A stretch of DNA of 64,000 nt, from NCBI GenBank assembly GCA_031308135.1, contig JAHLJT010000631.1, forward strand, positions 265,532,948 through 265,596,947, read 5' to 3'. Below, piece after piece: positions 1-19,599 of this stretch. This DNA is from Acheta domesticus. Taxonomy: Eukaryota; Arthropoda; Insecta; Orthoptera; Gryllidae. The notes under the pieces were generated by a model. It was not told where the DNA came from, searched no databases, and saw only the letters and a program-made list of their open reading frames with translations. Numbering within the stretch: position 1 is the stretch's first letter; the number at the start of each line of letters is the position of its first letter. Both the position numbers and the translations under genes were made by a program.

Positions 1-227
1 TTCAGACTATTATTTCCTTTAAAGTTGACAATTTCGTTTTGATTTGAAGCAACTTGAAATTCAGCATGTAAGGGGGCTCTAATTTTTTTATCAAATATTT
101 GTTTTTGTATAACGCAGAGACCATTAAGAAGTTAGGTACGAGTAACATTTCTGTTCAAATATGAAACTTTAAAAAAATTACAAAGGTTTAGAATTTTTAG
201 TGCATCTACTTACAACTACAATATTGA

Positions 228-278
<51 letters not shown>

Positions 279-500
279 TCTGTATGAAATCTCTTGTTGA
301 AAGACAGATTTTGAAATAGGGTCATCCAAAATGTTCAAAAATGTTAGATATTTTTGGCTTTTGCATGAAAGAAAGGTAATTTTTAAATTGTTATTTCCTC
401 AAAATCAACTCCAAATTTTCTGCAATGTTTTCCTCATTTTTATCAAAGGTCTACAAAATATATCTCATCACACTTTCGGAGAACATTTGTATTTTTACTT
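1..500 (+). repeat. Dispersed repeat, variant of the CTTTCCC family (left edge)
   Basis: The first 220 bases recur nearly unchanged at about 46430-46650, starting with TTCAGACTATTATTT. Related blocks are at 42500-42790, 47100-47480 and, inverted, 58300-58720. The copy continues into the hairpin-ended unit at about 497. Confidence 0.65.
231..275. repeat. (TA)n microsatellite
   Basis: Uninterrupted TA dinucleotides within the left-edge repeat. The matching copy at 46660 lacks the run, so it expanded locally. Confidence 0.95.
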
Positions 501-945
501 TCCCGAATACGTACGTATACACGGAGCGATATACGTAGTATAGGGAAAGTTATGTAATGCACTCTTTATTATGACGTAATGTAATTTTGAGTATTTTTTT
601 CATAAATTATACAAATGTAATATTTTTGAAAAATCTCTCACATCTTAAATATGCCTATGAGCTGCAATTTGTAAACATTATTATATTTGTAAGTGTAAGT
701 GCTTCGAATAACTTCAAATGAAGTATTTTGAAAACCCAAAAATTATCTGTGAAAAATAGCTTCAGATTTCGCGTATTTAGTAGTGGTTAAACGCCATTTT
801 ATTTAAAACGGGACAAAATGATGAAGTAAAAATTGCCATTTGGGACTAAGTTTTTGTGATCTTTAATATTACAAAATAAGTATCTCCATTCCACTATTAG
901 GAAACCGAAAAAATAAGAAAATAAAAAAAATATACGTTATTCTCT
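497..945 (+). repeat. CTTTCCC hairpin repeat, internally deleted copy
   Basis: Starts with the terminal hairpin (CTTTCCCGAATACG ... TATAGGGAAAG, 499-548) and goes straight into a single internal module ending near GGAAACCGAAAAAATAAG. It is much shorter than the 1.6-kb copies at 7511 and 19600. From 945 to 2080 only the (TA)n run at 1111-1162 is recognisable. Confidence 0.6.
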
Positions 946-1107
946 AATGCTAATAAAATATCATTTTCCATTAGTTCGGAAAATTCTGACGCAAAATCTT
1001 TAACAAATACCTAGATTCCCCTGAGTTGTTTAACACTTTCATATTTTTTTCCTTATTTTAAGATTTTAAAACTCCACAAACTCGGTCTGAATTTTGTTCT
1101 GGAAGGG

Positions 1108-1110
<3 letters not shown>

Positions 1111-1162
<52 letters not shown>
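1111..1162. repeat. (TA)n microsatellite
   Basis: 52 bp of TA dinucleotides with no visible gene nearby. Confidence 0.95.
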
Positions 1163-1164
<2 letters not shown>

Positions 1165-2079
1165 TTTACTGATTTTTATGTTTATGAGTATAAGTTGAAT
1201 GTCACAATAAACTGAAAATCTATTTTTGCATGTTTAAGGTATGTATTATTTAGTATTTACAGTTATTGTTTCCTTCGTATTACCTTCACCGTCTACAAAT
1301 TTAATGTTCCAAGGCTAGTTGGTAATTATTTATACTAAATACGCACGAAGTACTTCAAAGTTCACAACAACTTAACTACTTCAGAATTTACAACACATTT
1401 AACCGAGAGATATTCATTTAATTTCTGCTCGTTTTTCAAAAATCAGTGTCGCCATCCTGATGGAAGAAAATTATGGTGTCGTGGACTGAAATTAACCACG
1501 GAATAATGGGATTCAATCAACACGTCTTGCTTAGATCTGTTTAGGTGGTGTTGGTGCAACTCCCGTCATACTCAAAAAGAACGCAGCACCAAAACACGAA
1601 AAAGCCCTATTTTGGCAATTTCTTCTAACCTTATGTCCTGATCAGGAAACAAATTATCACTACCCCAGCAAGAGACTGAGACGCATTCAATGACACCTCA
1701 TATGTCTCGATTGGTGCAAGGGAAGTGGTCTAACCGTGACAGAAGGAACCGTGTTTCCACACGCACGCATACGAGGAGTTTACTCTAATACTATAAAGGG
1801 ATGATGTCAAAGAATACAAAAAACTTTAACGATTTCTCAAAACTCTTGCATTGCTATGATAACACAAAATGAAAGGTACACTGACTAGGCGAGGCTACCT
1901 GACTGATACATTAAGAAAATGTAATTAGTATAAACATTGCAGAATGTATTGAAGCCTACGAGGCACACATGCCTAGATTTTTCAAACCAGACTACTCTCA
2001 TAGTACCACAGCTCCTCCTATTTACACATCTGTCTAGTAGAGAGTCTCAATGCACACAGAAAAATGCCCTTCGCTGACG

Positions 2080-2465
2080 GGAATGCTTCACGGCAAAGTT
2101 TTTGAGCACTCCCGTGTCGAGCGATAGATAAGCTGCCCCCTACACTCCCCGATCCGTCCTCGCAGCGCACTCTCCGCCGGCCACGCCTGCTCTGTCCACC
2201 GCCCAGAGAAGTCACCGGGCGCGTGGAAGGGGTGGCCGGCCGGCCAGGCGTCCGGACGGGGGGGAGAGAGGGGCGGCGACGGTGGTGGTGTTGGTGGCGG
2301 CAGCGACGCCGGTCCCGGCCCCGGCCCCGGCGGCGCAGGCGGCGGCGGGGGCGGTGGCGATGACGATGACGATGACGCCGACATCGCCGTCGCCGTCGGC
2401 GGCGTGGCTGAAGCCGCATGGCGGGAAAGGACGTTCCATGCGTAGAGGCGCGGGGGAACAATGAT
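2080..2465. other. GC-rich, low-complexity island
   Basis: About 380 bp of very GC-rich sequence with GGTGGT, GGCGGC and GATGAC triplet runs in otherwise AT-rich DNA. Open frames on both strands are repeat-driven (poly-Arg, poly-Pro, poly-Ala) and not believable. It may be a CpG island or an LTR fragment; no LTR ends were found. From 2690 to 3270 nothing is recognised. Confidence 0.4.
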
Positions 2466-2647
2466 TAATTAATTTCTAAATAATTAGATAATTTTTTTTA
2501 AGTGGGACGCGCGAATTTTGTGTTCGCGCCCCCATAACACACTGGTGCAGCATGGAACTCCCATAATTTGGCGGGAAGACCACAAAGAGTGCCCAGGTGG
2601 GCGGAAGTCACAGCAACTTTATCCGCGCCGAGAAAAATGTGCTCACC

Positions 2648-2672
2648 GATGATGATGATGATGATGATGATG
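2648..2672. repeat. (GAT)n microsatellite
   Basis: A run of eight GAT triplets, flanked by unremarkable sequence. Confidence 0.85.
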
Positions 2673-3646
2673 AATGGGTTAGGTTTATTCTGCTTGCTTC
2701 AACGAGAGAAAAGAAAGCAAACTTATATCTTTCCTGCATAGATCTCGATCATTTTAATTGCTATTTATACAAAATTAGATATAAGAAAATTCGAATAAAG
2801 CGCTTCAAGCATTTTCAAAAAAAATTTAAAATGGTTCTCTAACATTTTCTTTAAATTTTGGCTCAAACAGGGCAACATACCTATTCAATAATAGTGCAGG
2901 TCCGATTTCTAATTAAAACTTCTGAATTTTCAAAGAACTCAAAGTTTAGTATTTTTTTGACCCTTCAATCACATACTCGTACATTTTTGAAGATAGTAAT
3001 TTATTTCTTAAGGAAACTGTTGTTAAAAATTACATCTTAAGATAATTTAAAGTAATAATAGTAATGTCTTTATTAATGTCGAGACTGAGACCTACTGTTC
3101 CGCCTAACCATATAAATGTTTGCATTCAGATAATTACAATAAATATTAGTAGTTTCGACGAATTGGAGGAGAATTTCTGAAGTCATTCAAACCGCGACAG
3201 ACTTAATTCCGATTGAATAGTGTTCATATGAATGAAAGTCAATTCCCGTTGTATCGTTCCTTGTTGGCAATACATTTTAATTGTCTAAAATATTTTCTTA
3301 GTAAGCATACAAAGCATGTTGTACTACACTGTACTGCAGTACAACATGTTTCATTATTTTTTCTAATTTTCAAAACTTAATTATATGTTTCTTTCGAATT
3401 ATGAGAGAGGGTTATACAACAATCCATATTTTAATATCTAATATATTAAAAAATAATAAAACTTATTCAATAGAAAAAAATCAAAAGTAAAACCACAAAG
3501 GGAGATTGAGTTCGCAAAAGATATGACCGTTTTGTCGCTCTTGTATCAATTCCGTTGAATAACGCAATACATGAACTAACAAAGTGTACGCAATCTTCCT
3601 GCGGGACTATTGCTCCAACTTGGCTCCAACAGCCACTGTAGGGCAC

Positions 3647-3652
3647 TATAAA
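3647..3652 (+). promoter_or_regulatory. TATA box of protease copy 1
   Basis: TATAAA inside the block GGCACTATAAATTATC, 51 bp before the ATG. The same block precedes copies 2 and 3, and a one-base variant precedes copy 4. A conserved AACCACAAAG motif lies at 3491-3500, about 155 bp upstream. The short TATA-to-ATG distance implies a 5' UTR of only about 20 bases. Confidence 0.75.
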
Positions 3653-3697
3653 TTATCACAGAATAAGCTGCCGCGTACAGTCACAGAAGACGTCGAC

Positions 3698-11689
<7,992 letters not shown>

Positions 11690-12186
11690 TCAACGTTTTG
11701 TTCTCTTCTTCTTCTTTTGTCTAAATAGAATTTGTGCTCAAGGTAATTTTGTTGCAGTGGACGCTCGCCGATTGTCACTTCTCTCTTTCAGGCACGGGCC
11801 TTGTTGCAGCAAACTGATCGCAAATATTTATAAGTCGTAGCTCACTCAAAGTGGGAGTCTCATGAGGCTTTAGCCTCTAGCTTAAGTCCAAAGATCCTTA
11901 TTTACATAGCTTTTATTATTATTCTATACTAACCAGCTTTATCAGAAATCCTCAAGTTGGATGCTCTCTATCCCTTCCCCTTAAGACTGTTTTTGTTTAA
12001 GGGGGTTAAATATAATATTCGAAAATTTGAGCAACAAGTTGATTAATGTATTTTTATTGTATTTATTTATCCAAGCATGAATACATGCAATACATCTGTG
12101 CAAATAACCGATGGTAGTCGAAAGCAATATTATAAGGCAACATTATATATTTTCAAATTTTTAAGTTGATCTACATTCTTGTCTCA

Positions 12187-12192
12187 ATAAAT
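12187..12192 (+). terminator. Candidate poly(A) signal of protease copy 1
   Basis: AATAAA in the context GTCTCAATAAATAAAG, about 500 bp after the stop. Equivalent signals in matching surroundings follow copy 2 (33782) and copy 3 (57859), which supports a shared 3' UTR end. Confidence 0.5.
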
Positions 12193-12844
12193 AAAGTTTA
12201 AAAACTAAAAAGTATTATTCATTACTCTAAGTGTACCTATAACTTGCATCATGCCACTTCTAAACGAAGATGAAGATGCAGATTTGTCTTACTTAGGACA
12301 GAAAAGTTACTGAAGACTTATTCCTAATAATGATAAATTAATAATTTCCCTTGAATTATCTACATTTAGAAAAAAGGAATAATTAAAAAATAAAATATAG
12401 TGGGTGTATTTGCTTTGATATTAATATTACAGAACTGTTAGAAAAAATATGGTCCTAGACCCATTTCGGGTGAATCTCTTTTCTTCCGAAAATTGCAATA
12501 AGTGAAGATTTTAAAACTGCAAAAGTGGAAACAAAGATGTTACCCTGAGACAAAGGCTGGTGCAAAAAATTAGCTCTCCAAAATGAGTCATGTAGAATGG
12601 TTGAAAAACGCGTAGTTTTTGCGTCAACTGGGACTGAAAAATATGCAATTTACAAAAAGAAATATTTTCGCAAAAACCAGTCAAATTTTCTCCTAATTTT
12701 TTCCACAGATAAAAGAACGACCACTTAAAAGATTAGCTAGACTAACTTATGTTGAATTCCCCGCATTTTTTAAAATTACAAAAACTAAACTTTCGGAAAC
12801 TACAACATCGAAGACACAGATTTTTTCTTAAACCAATTCTGTTT

Positions 12845-14340
12845 TTCTTTCCCGTATACTATACGTACGTATAGTACAGGAAAAGTTATGTAATGCTGCT
12901 CGAAAAAACGGGTGATTTTCGGTGAAAAAATGTTATACGGAGCACTGATAACAAAAAAATGGGTAAATGCAGTTGCTAAATGAAGAAACATATCTGCTAA
13001 CAGGTGGTGCAGCCAGAATTCCTGTTTTTTGGGACCTTCATACCGAAAAAGCAATTCATAGCAAAACGTCTGTACGTCGAACTGTCCCTCCGTCTGTCTG
13101 TAAACAACGCTAGCGACTAAACAGTTCAGACGATTTTCTCCAAAACTGATATTCCGCGATATATCTGGGTAACTTCGTAGCCCCTTGAATTTGAAACGGA
13201 AATTTTAATTTTGGGGGGGTAGTTTATGTGAAGCCCATGGGGCGATTTCAATTTTTTTAAAAAAACAGCTCCAAATATTTTCTTTAAATTTCTTGAAATG
13301 ATAGAGTATGACAAACTTATTAAGGAGACATAGGTCCGATTTTCACAGTTAACTCTGAACTTTCGAAAATTGCAAAAGTTTGAATTTTATTCGGCGTTCT
13401 CCTCCAATTACAAAATTGCAGAGAGAAATTTTTTCTTCAAATAAAATTTGATCTCCGCAATGAGGTCTTTATAAGGCCATGTACAATGTTTTGAAATCTT
13501 CAGTATTTTTTGCACAATTTTGCGTGTAATATGTGCAATTTTAAAAACCTAAAAAAACATTTTCTCAAAAACGGCTCCAAATTTTTTTAAACTTTTGGTA
13601 ATGATAGAAATGAATGTACTCTATTACAAGACTTAAAGCCATATTTCTCTATCCTTTTGTTTTTTCAAAAATTGCAAGAATGAATTTTTTTACTTGTCAC
13701 ACACGTCGTTTTGTATTTATACTCGTATTAGCGGCGATTGGTTGACATTATTATATTATGAGTACATGTGCTTTAAATAATTTCAAGCAAAGTTTCCCGA
13801 GATTTCATACGTTTTTTGTGAAAACTAGCTCAAAATTCCCCATTTTCAGAAACACTCAAAACCTATTTTCTTATAAATGGCTACAAATTCTTTCTTCGAA
13901 CTTTTGGAACGGATAGTGCTAATTGTCCTCTTTAATATGATGGAAAGTTGATTGTGGGGAATTTTTTGTTTTTTCAAAAGTTACACAAATGTGTATTTCG
14001 GAAAGATCTCTCACAACTTTAATATACACATTACCACAATTTTTAAACATTATTATATTTGTGAGTGTAAGTGCTTCAAGTAACTTAAGATGAAGCATAT
14101 TTGAAAAATCCAACATTTTCTGTGAAAAAGAGCTTCAAATTTTGCATTTTAATAGCGCTTATTCAGCATTTTCTTACAAGTGGCTACGCATTTTTATTAA
14201 AAAAATTGCCATTTAAAACGCCGTTTTTTGTTCTTTAATATGCTAAAATTAACATTTCCGTTTGACCATTAGGAAACCAAAAAACTGAGAATATGTAAAA
14301 AGAAATGTATTTTGGGTGGCAATAGATGGCAGCTGGTTTT
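12845..14340 (+). mobile_element. CTTTCCC hairpin repeat copy, diverged
   Basis: Begins CTTTCCCGTATACTATACG with its partner GTACAGGAAAAG, then the CTGTCTGTAAAC block and the same series of modules, ending near GGAAACCAAAAAACTGAG. It lies downstream of protease 1. The 600 bases before it hold nothing recognisable. Confidence 0.6.
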
Positions 14341-14345
14341 GTCAA

Positions 14346-16990
14346 CGAAATGTATTTACCAAAAATACATCTTCAAATAAGGCCATACTTAATTTTAATG
14401 AAAATACGAGTAGTTTTTTCTTTAATTTTGTGGCAAACATAATTGTCCGCTGCAAATTTACTGCGCTTCTGACAGCTAGATGCGTCGTAAATTAAAATTT
14501 GCAAACAACGAGGTTTCTTAGAATCAACCTTTTGTTATACATTTTCACATTCATATTTTAGAAATTAGTTGTTTTGAAACATTTGAAATTAATATTACTA
14601 TCTCTTTAAGGGACGATCAACACGCACGGAATGCAACAATTCCGTTATGCTGTCCGGAATTTCTGTGAATTACGTGTCAGTTTTGTGATTTACTGTGGCA
14701 GTATGAACGGGAGTTATAATTGTGAAATTTATGTTGATAATTGCATGAAAATATTTAGTTTTCGCATCAAATGCTGTACCATTTGTGGTGAGTAGCGTTT
14801 TTTTGCATCGTTTTTAGAAAATTCTTCTCTAATCATGGCCATACATTTCTACATTGTCCGGGGTATCAGACTTCTTTTTCCAATACAAATGTACAAAACT
14901 TTTGTATTATATTTTATATAGTTGTGGAAGTCACGTAGTTATGAAAACACAGCGATTGAAACAATGAGTTGTTCGGTTGTTGGTTGAATTGGACGTTTGC
15001 AAATCATAGAGAAGTTCTTAGAAGCGCAGAAAGCACAATATTTCAATACTACGTATCTGTTTAAATAACTCTGGACCCTTGAGAGAACTTGAGATAACTG
15101 AGAACCTTGCATTTTAGGCATGAATAAGCATTACAAAATGTTGAAACAATTAATTGTAGTGACAAGAACATTTATGAAAATGAATTGCTTTAACAAAATG
15201 TTGGTAAGCACTCTTTCTGATAACACAGTTGAAAAAATAATACATTGCAGTGAATCACTTTGGAAACAGTCGTGTTGCATTGGTGACATTCACAGAAAAG
15301 GGGGTACAATTAATTAATAATTAAATTGTACGAAATGCTGAAAACACAATTGAAATTTACTGTTTCTACCTGCCTATGAATAGATATGCAATAGAATATA
15401 CATAAGACAGATATCCGGCTCGAAAAGGACCACTTTGTGAGTGGGAGGCGTGAGCGAGTGAACTGTTATGATTTTTGCCCCATCTCACAAACCTGGGATA
15501 ACTCAGAAGGACCACTTCTCCGATTTAGTAAAAAACAACACGGTAGGAGAAGGTACCGGAGGGTTGTGATATGTCACAATTGCTTAATTAAACACAACAA
15601 ATAATTTAACAAGGAATATATAATTACATAAATTAGTGATTACATAAATTAGTGGAATACAATAGTATGCTACTTGAAAGCATACTTAAATGTTGAGGGC
15701 AGTTGATCTGAAAAGAAGGTACATTGATACCAATAGTGTTGCCAACTGGTGGACGAAGGCTGGATGACGCAGTAGGATGACGCAGTACGTGACGTCACAC
15801 ACACGCAGAGAGATGTGGCAGCGGCTCTGTGCTTGTTGCAACTTGCAGCAAGCCAGCCGCAGACAGCGGTCATTGAGAGAGAGAGACGGCGAGTGCAGCC
15901 TCTGGCACGCTCGGTACATAACAAGCGTGCAATAATGATGTGCACTGAACAGCACAACACAGTTAAAACAGCACAGTAAAATAAAACTGGGAGTTACGAG
16001 TTGAATGTTGGTGAGCCAAAAAGAGCAGAAACAGTACCGGCGGCATTACGCGTAGCATGGCACGGGGCACAAATGTTGCATTAACACAGTCAGTCAATGT
16101 TACAATATATGAAGTAGTGCACAGTGTGCAGCTTAGTAACAAGTTAATTATAAACCATGATGGCCGGCTTGGCCCTTACGGAGCGCAAGCGTCGTTTGGC
16201 AACGGTAAAGTTAGGTGCCATGACGGCGTGAATTCGGCTTATGGAGAAAGCACAAGGATAAGAAAAGACGGAGCACAGTCGCGTGGTGGTTGCCGGTGAT
16301 GGCTCAAGTAAAGTTGATTAATATTGCGAACATAAGCGTGGCTTGTAGTTCGACAATGAAACAAGTAATTGCCATGATGGCTTACAAAACGCGCGACAGA
16401 GCGACGCGGAGTGCACTACAAGAATTCTCGAGCATGACTCGGGCACGACTGCACTACAAGAAATTTCAAGCACGACTGACTGCCTCTGGCGGCGCCAGCG
16501 CTTTGCTGCGAACGTTTGGCGCCGATTCTGTGCCGTAGCCAATGGGAGCTAGCAAGACAGATTCGTAGGATTCTGTTGCTTAAAATTAAGAAAGATAGGA
16601 ATTCAAAAACAAAGTGTAAATTAGGCATGATTTTAAATTATAAAAATTACGCCATTAATATGAAATTAACAGGAGGGTCCTGAGCCGTTATGTTACAAAT
16701 CAATTGTAACGGCGTCCCGTACATGTGGCAGTGGCTGAGTACGGCGAATGCCAGGGGCGTTAGATTTCGTAAGAATTGACCACAGCTGCGCTGACCAACA
16801 AAGAAGTTGTATTAAAGCGAGGTTGCGAAACCATGCGATGTGCTTCAGTATGGAACATAAGAAAATAAACATATGATAACTTGTTCGAATGGAGTTTATG
16901 TTATCTCATAAGTACATTTAGTTCAAATCTTTTGTATGGTGTTATTTTACTGTCAAAACAACATAAGAACATCAAAATACATCCAAAACT
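14346..16990. other. Intergenic stretch without a recognised gene
   Basis: From 14346 to 15460 I see no feature. From about 15464 to 16760 the composition is less AT-rich and short frames appear on both strands, none recognisable. The block starts TGTTATG, and near 16688 there is a palindrome GTTACAA...TTGTAAC followed by TGGCAGTGGC, reminiscent of an LTR end and primer site. No second LTR or target duplication was found. Confidence 0.3.
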
Positions 16991-16994
16991 TACA

Positions 16995-17143
16995 TTTAGT
17001 GAGGCGTTGTTTTTCAGAACACTGGAAACTTCCTTTTGTTCTTCTTCTGCGTACTTCTCATTTTCATCAGCATGATTAAATGTATAATGTCTTTGCAAAT
17101 TAAACTTCTTCACGTGATTGAACCCTTTATGTAAACTAAACAT
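16995..17143 (-). pseudogene. Possible BED/ZBED-type transposase N-terminal fragment
   Basis: A short minus-strand frame reads HVKKFNLQRHYTFNH followed by an acidic, Lys-rich helix. This resembles the Phe-Asn-Leu-x-Arg-His-Tyr...His part of the zinc finger in ZBED/GTF2IRD2-like hAT-derived proteins. Only one such half-motif is visible and the frame ends quickly. It could equally be chance. Confidence 0.3.
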
Positions 17144-17265
17144 TTGGCATAGCTGCCGTAGTCGGCGAAAAGATACTTTTCTTCCCGTACTGCATTGAAA
17201 ATTGTCAGTGTAGATGCTCTGGTCTGTGAAGTGCTCGCGTCGACTTCCATGTTACCGCGACTGGA

Positions 17266-17601
17266 GTGACCGGGACACTGTGTCAGTGGTTATCGCAAGG
17301 CGCGCAACGCTCGGGCTCCGGTGTCCCGCTCTCTGCTGACGACACGGCTCCGCGCTGCCGATTTGCTCTACTAGAGCGGCCCTGTTCTACGGGAACATCT
17401 GCTAAATCAACACAAGATTCTGCGGCCTCTATTGCACATAAAATTAGGTATCATGAAACAATTGCCTTGCCTAAAGATGAGCGGTGTTTCAAGTACCTAT
17501 GTGAAAAGTTTACGCAATTGTCTGCAGCAAAATTACTAAAAGAGGATGGTAGATTCTAAACTAAAAGAGGCTAAACTAAAAGAGGATATCTTCATTGAGA
17601 C
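17266..17601 (+). pseudogene. Arthropod uncharacterised conserved family, fragment 1 of 4
   Basis: The frame from 17266 includes LPKDERCFKYLCEKF and AAKLLKEDG. A short duplication and a +1 shift then repeat it as AKLKEDIFIET, running into the hAT insertion at 17602. I recognise the pattern (CFKYLC.KF...AKLKEG.F) from a family widespread in arthropod genomes, often near transposons and without a named function. The next pieces lie at 19546-19598, 21206-21257 and 25057-25345. The start upstream of about 17430 is uncertain. Confidence 0.5.
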
Positions 17602-19537
17602 CAGAGTTGGGCAGTATCGAAAATACTTGTATTTAAAATAAGTATTTTCGATACTTTTGTAATTTGTATTTTGTATCGAAAATACATATTTAAACATGTA
17701 TTTTGTATTTGTATCGAAAATACTTTCTGATAGTATTTTGTATTTTCAAAATAAAAAAATACTTTTTATTAATCCGTCACAAACATTCATTGGGCAAGTA
17801 AAGGGAGAGGGTCCCGCCACGTAGACGACTGGAGCCGGACCTCAGGTTTCTCCGATTACGTTTTCCCCCCGTCGTCGGTTCAACCGGAGATACCCGGTGG
17901 AGCGCTGTAATCACGATGTAAGATATATTTCTTAATGTATTCTTTTCCCGTGGCTGTAATCGCGAGCTCCGATTCAATTTCTCAGAGAACAGGCTCCGCG
18001 TGCCAGAACGAGTGCTGCCCATGTGTGTGTCTCGTGGTCCTGTGTTTGTGCGCAGTGATTATAAACTTGTGCTGGCAGTGTTTTTAAGAGTTGATATTTC
18101 GTTACGGTATATTTAGGTAAAAATCTATTTTTTCCTGGGTACCTTGTACTAAACGAAGCTTTGTATATATACTTTAGGTTTATTTCAACTAAAACCGCCA
18201 ATTTTGTACCGCCTAAAAGAGCCTATTTTAATATTAATACCTATTTGTGCTTATTCTATATTTAAGAACCTAAAATGAGACTAATTTGCGTAACTTGTTT
18301 TGTCTATGGTTTCTTTCACCTTTTTCTTCTTTGTCGGCACAACAGACACGGATGATATTAATTTTAAGTTACTTTTAACAACCTAAATTGCATTCATCCT
18401 CTTTTACCTTTTTATCCCCTTCTCTCATTTTTCGCCTGTAGGAGAGCGAGAAATGAATATACCGGACAAGGATCTAGCGATAAAAGTCTCCACGCCACTA
18501 ATTCGTGACTTCGTGGAGAAGCTGCCTCCGTTTCTAAATAAAGCGATTGAATTTCCCCGAAAGCAAAGTGATCTTGACCAATAAGAAACATTCATTTTCT
18601 CTTGAAAACTTGGAGTATGTATTAGTAATTTATTGTGAGGCAAAATACGGTAGGAATAATTCTAACTACTAAACTTGTTAAATAGTATTATCGCAAAATG
18701 TTCAATACTGATTCTACGTAATATTCATGTATGTTCTTATCTTTGAGAAATATAATAAATGGTCAAAAAGGGAGTTTTCTTGCATGTTACGATGTATGCC
18801 TATTCTACCACTTAAAAAGCATAACAGATGCTGAGAGAACCTATTTTAGGCACCTATAATGCATATTTTAAAACCTAAAAATCCGCGGTATTCTTCTGAT
18901 GTCCATATAATTTGTGATGTATGTTCATACTTTAAGTCTGAAATGTACCTTAGTTAATTGTCTATAACCTGCAATATTTGTCCGAAACTATCACCTCCCA
19001 AGAACTCACATATCTTTACACTTCAAGTATTCCTTCGCCTCTTAGTATGGACAAGATGCCTTTCAGACTTAAAATATGAACGTACATCACAAATGATAGG
19101 GGCCGTCTAAATTACGTAACGCAAATTTCGAGTAGTTTCAATGCCCCCGCCCCCCTTGTAACGCACTTCCCTATTTCAATGTAAAGCAGCGTAACGCTGC
19201 CTCAGACCCCCTCCCTCCCCCTTTAGCTTCACGTAATTTATGGATAACCCCATACCGACACCTGAAGTGGGTTGGAAATTTCATTTGAAACATTTTTGTA
19301 TAAAGAATGTTGAATATTTTTAAAAATAAAATTTTAAATGTGAATTTTGAACGTGAATGATTGTTTAAAAGAGAAAAAATAGGATAGAAGTTATTATGTG
19401 TAAAACACTGTTGGTTGTATTTTGTACTTTCAAAAGTATTTTAAAATACTATTTGTATTTTCTATCTAAATACTTTCGGCGATATATTTTGTATGTTGTA
19501 CTTGAAATACATTGTTGAAGTATTTTGCCCAACCCTG
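17602..19537. mobile_element. Non-autonomous hAT element
   Basis: Exact 8-bp target duplication ATTGAGAC at 17594-17601 and 19538-19545. Terminal inverted repeats are CAGAGTTGGGCA (left) and TGCCCAACCCTG (right). Both ends carry many GTATTTTCGATAC-type subterminal repeats, typical of hAT elements. The 1.9-kb interior shows no transposase. It contains a smaller foldback at 18909-19098, and a block at 18790-18890 that recurs at 25900-25990. Confidence 0.85.
18909..19098. repeat. Foldback repeat inside the hAT element
   Basis: Arms of about 34 bp: ATTTGTGATGTATGTTCAT at 18910 and its imperfect inverse ATGAACGTACATCACAAAT ending at 19096, separated by about 115 bp. It looks like a small MITE nested in, or carried by, the hAT element. 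Confidence 0.6.
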
Positions 19538-19545
19538 ATTGAGAC

Positions 19546-19598
19546 TGATATTATAAAAGTGATGTTTGATCCCCAATTTGAACTACATATGACAAACC
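19546..19598 (+). pseudogene. Arthropod uncharacterised conserved family, fragment 2 of 4
   Basis: Directly after the right hAT target duplication the open frame continues (IKVMFDPQFELHMTN) and stops at the next repeat at about 19600. If the hAT element and one copy of its duplication are removed, the reading frame runs on from fragment 1. Confidence 0.5.
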
Positions 19599-19599
19599 A

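Noticed and set aside
2018..2464. Overlapping frames rich in Arg, Pro or Ala on both strands
   Set aside because: Driven by GC-rich triplet runs; no domain, no splice context and several mutually exclusive frames.
15670..15960. Two minus-strand frames of about 90 codons
   Set aside because: Overlapping alternatives with no recognisable motif; region looks like repeat-derived DNA.
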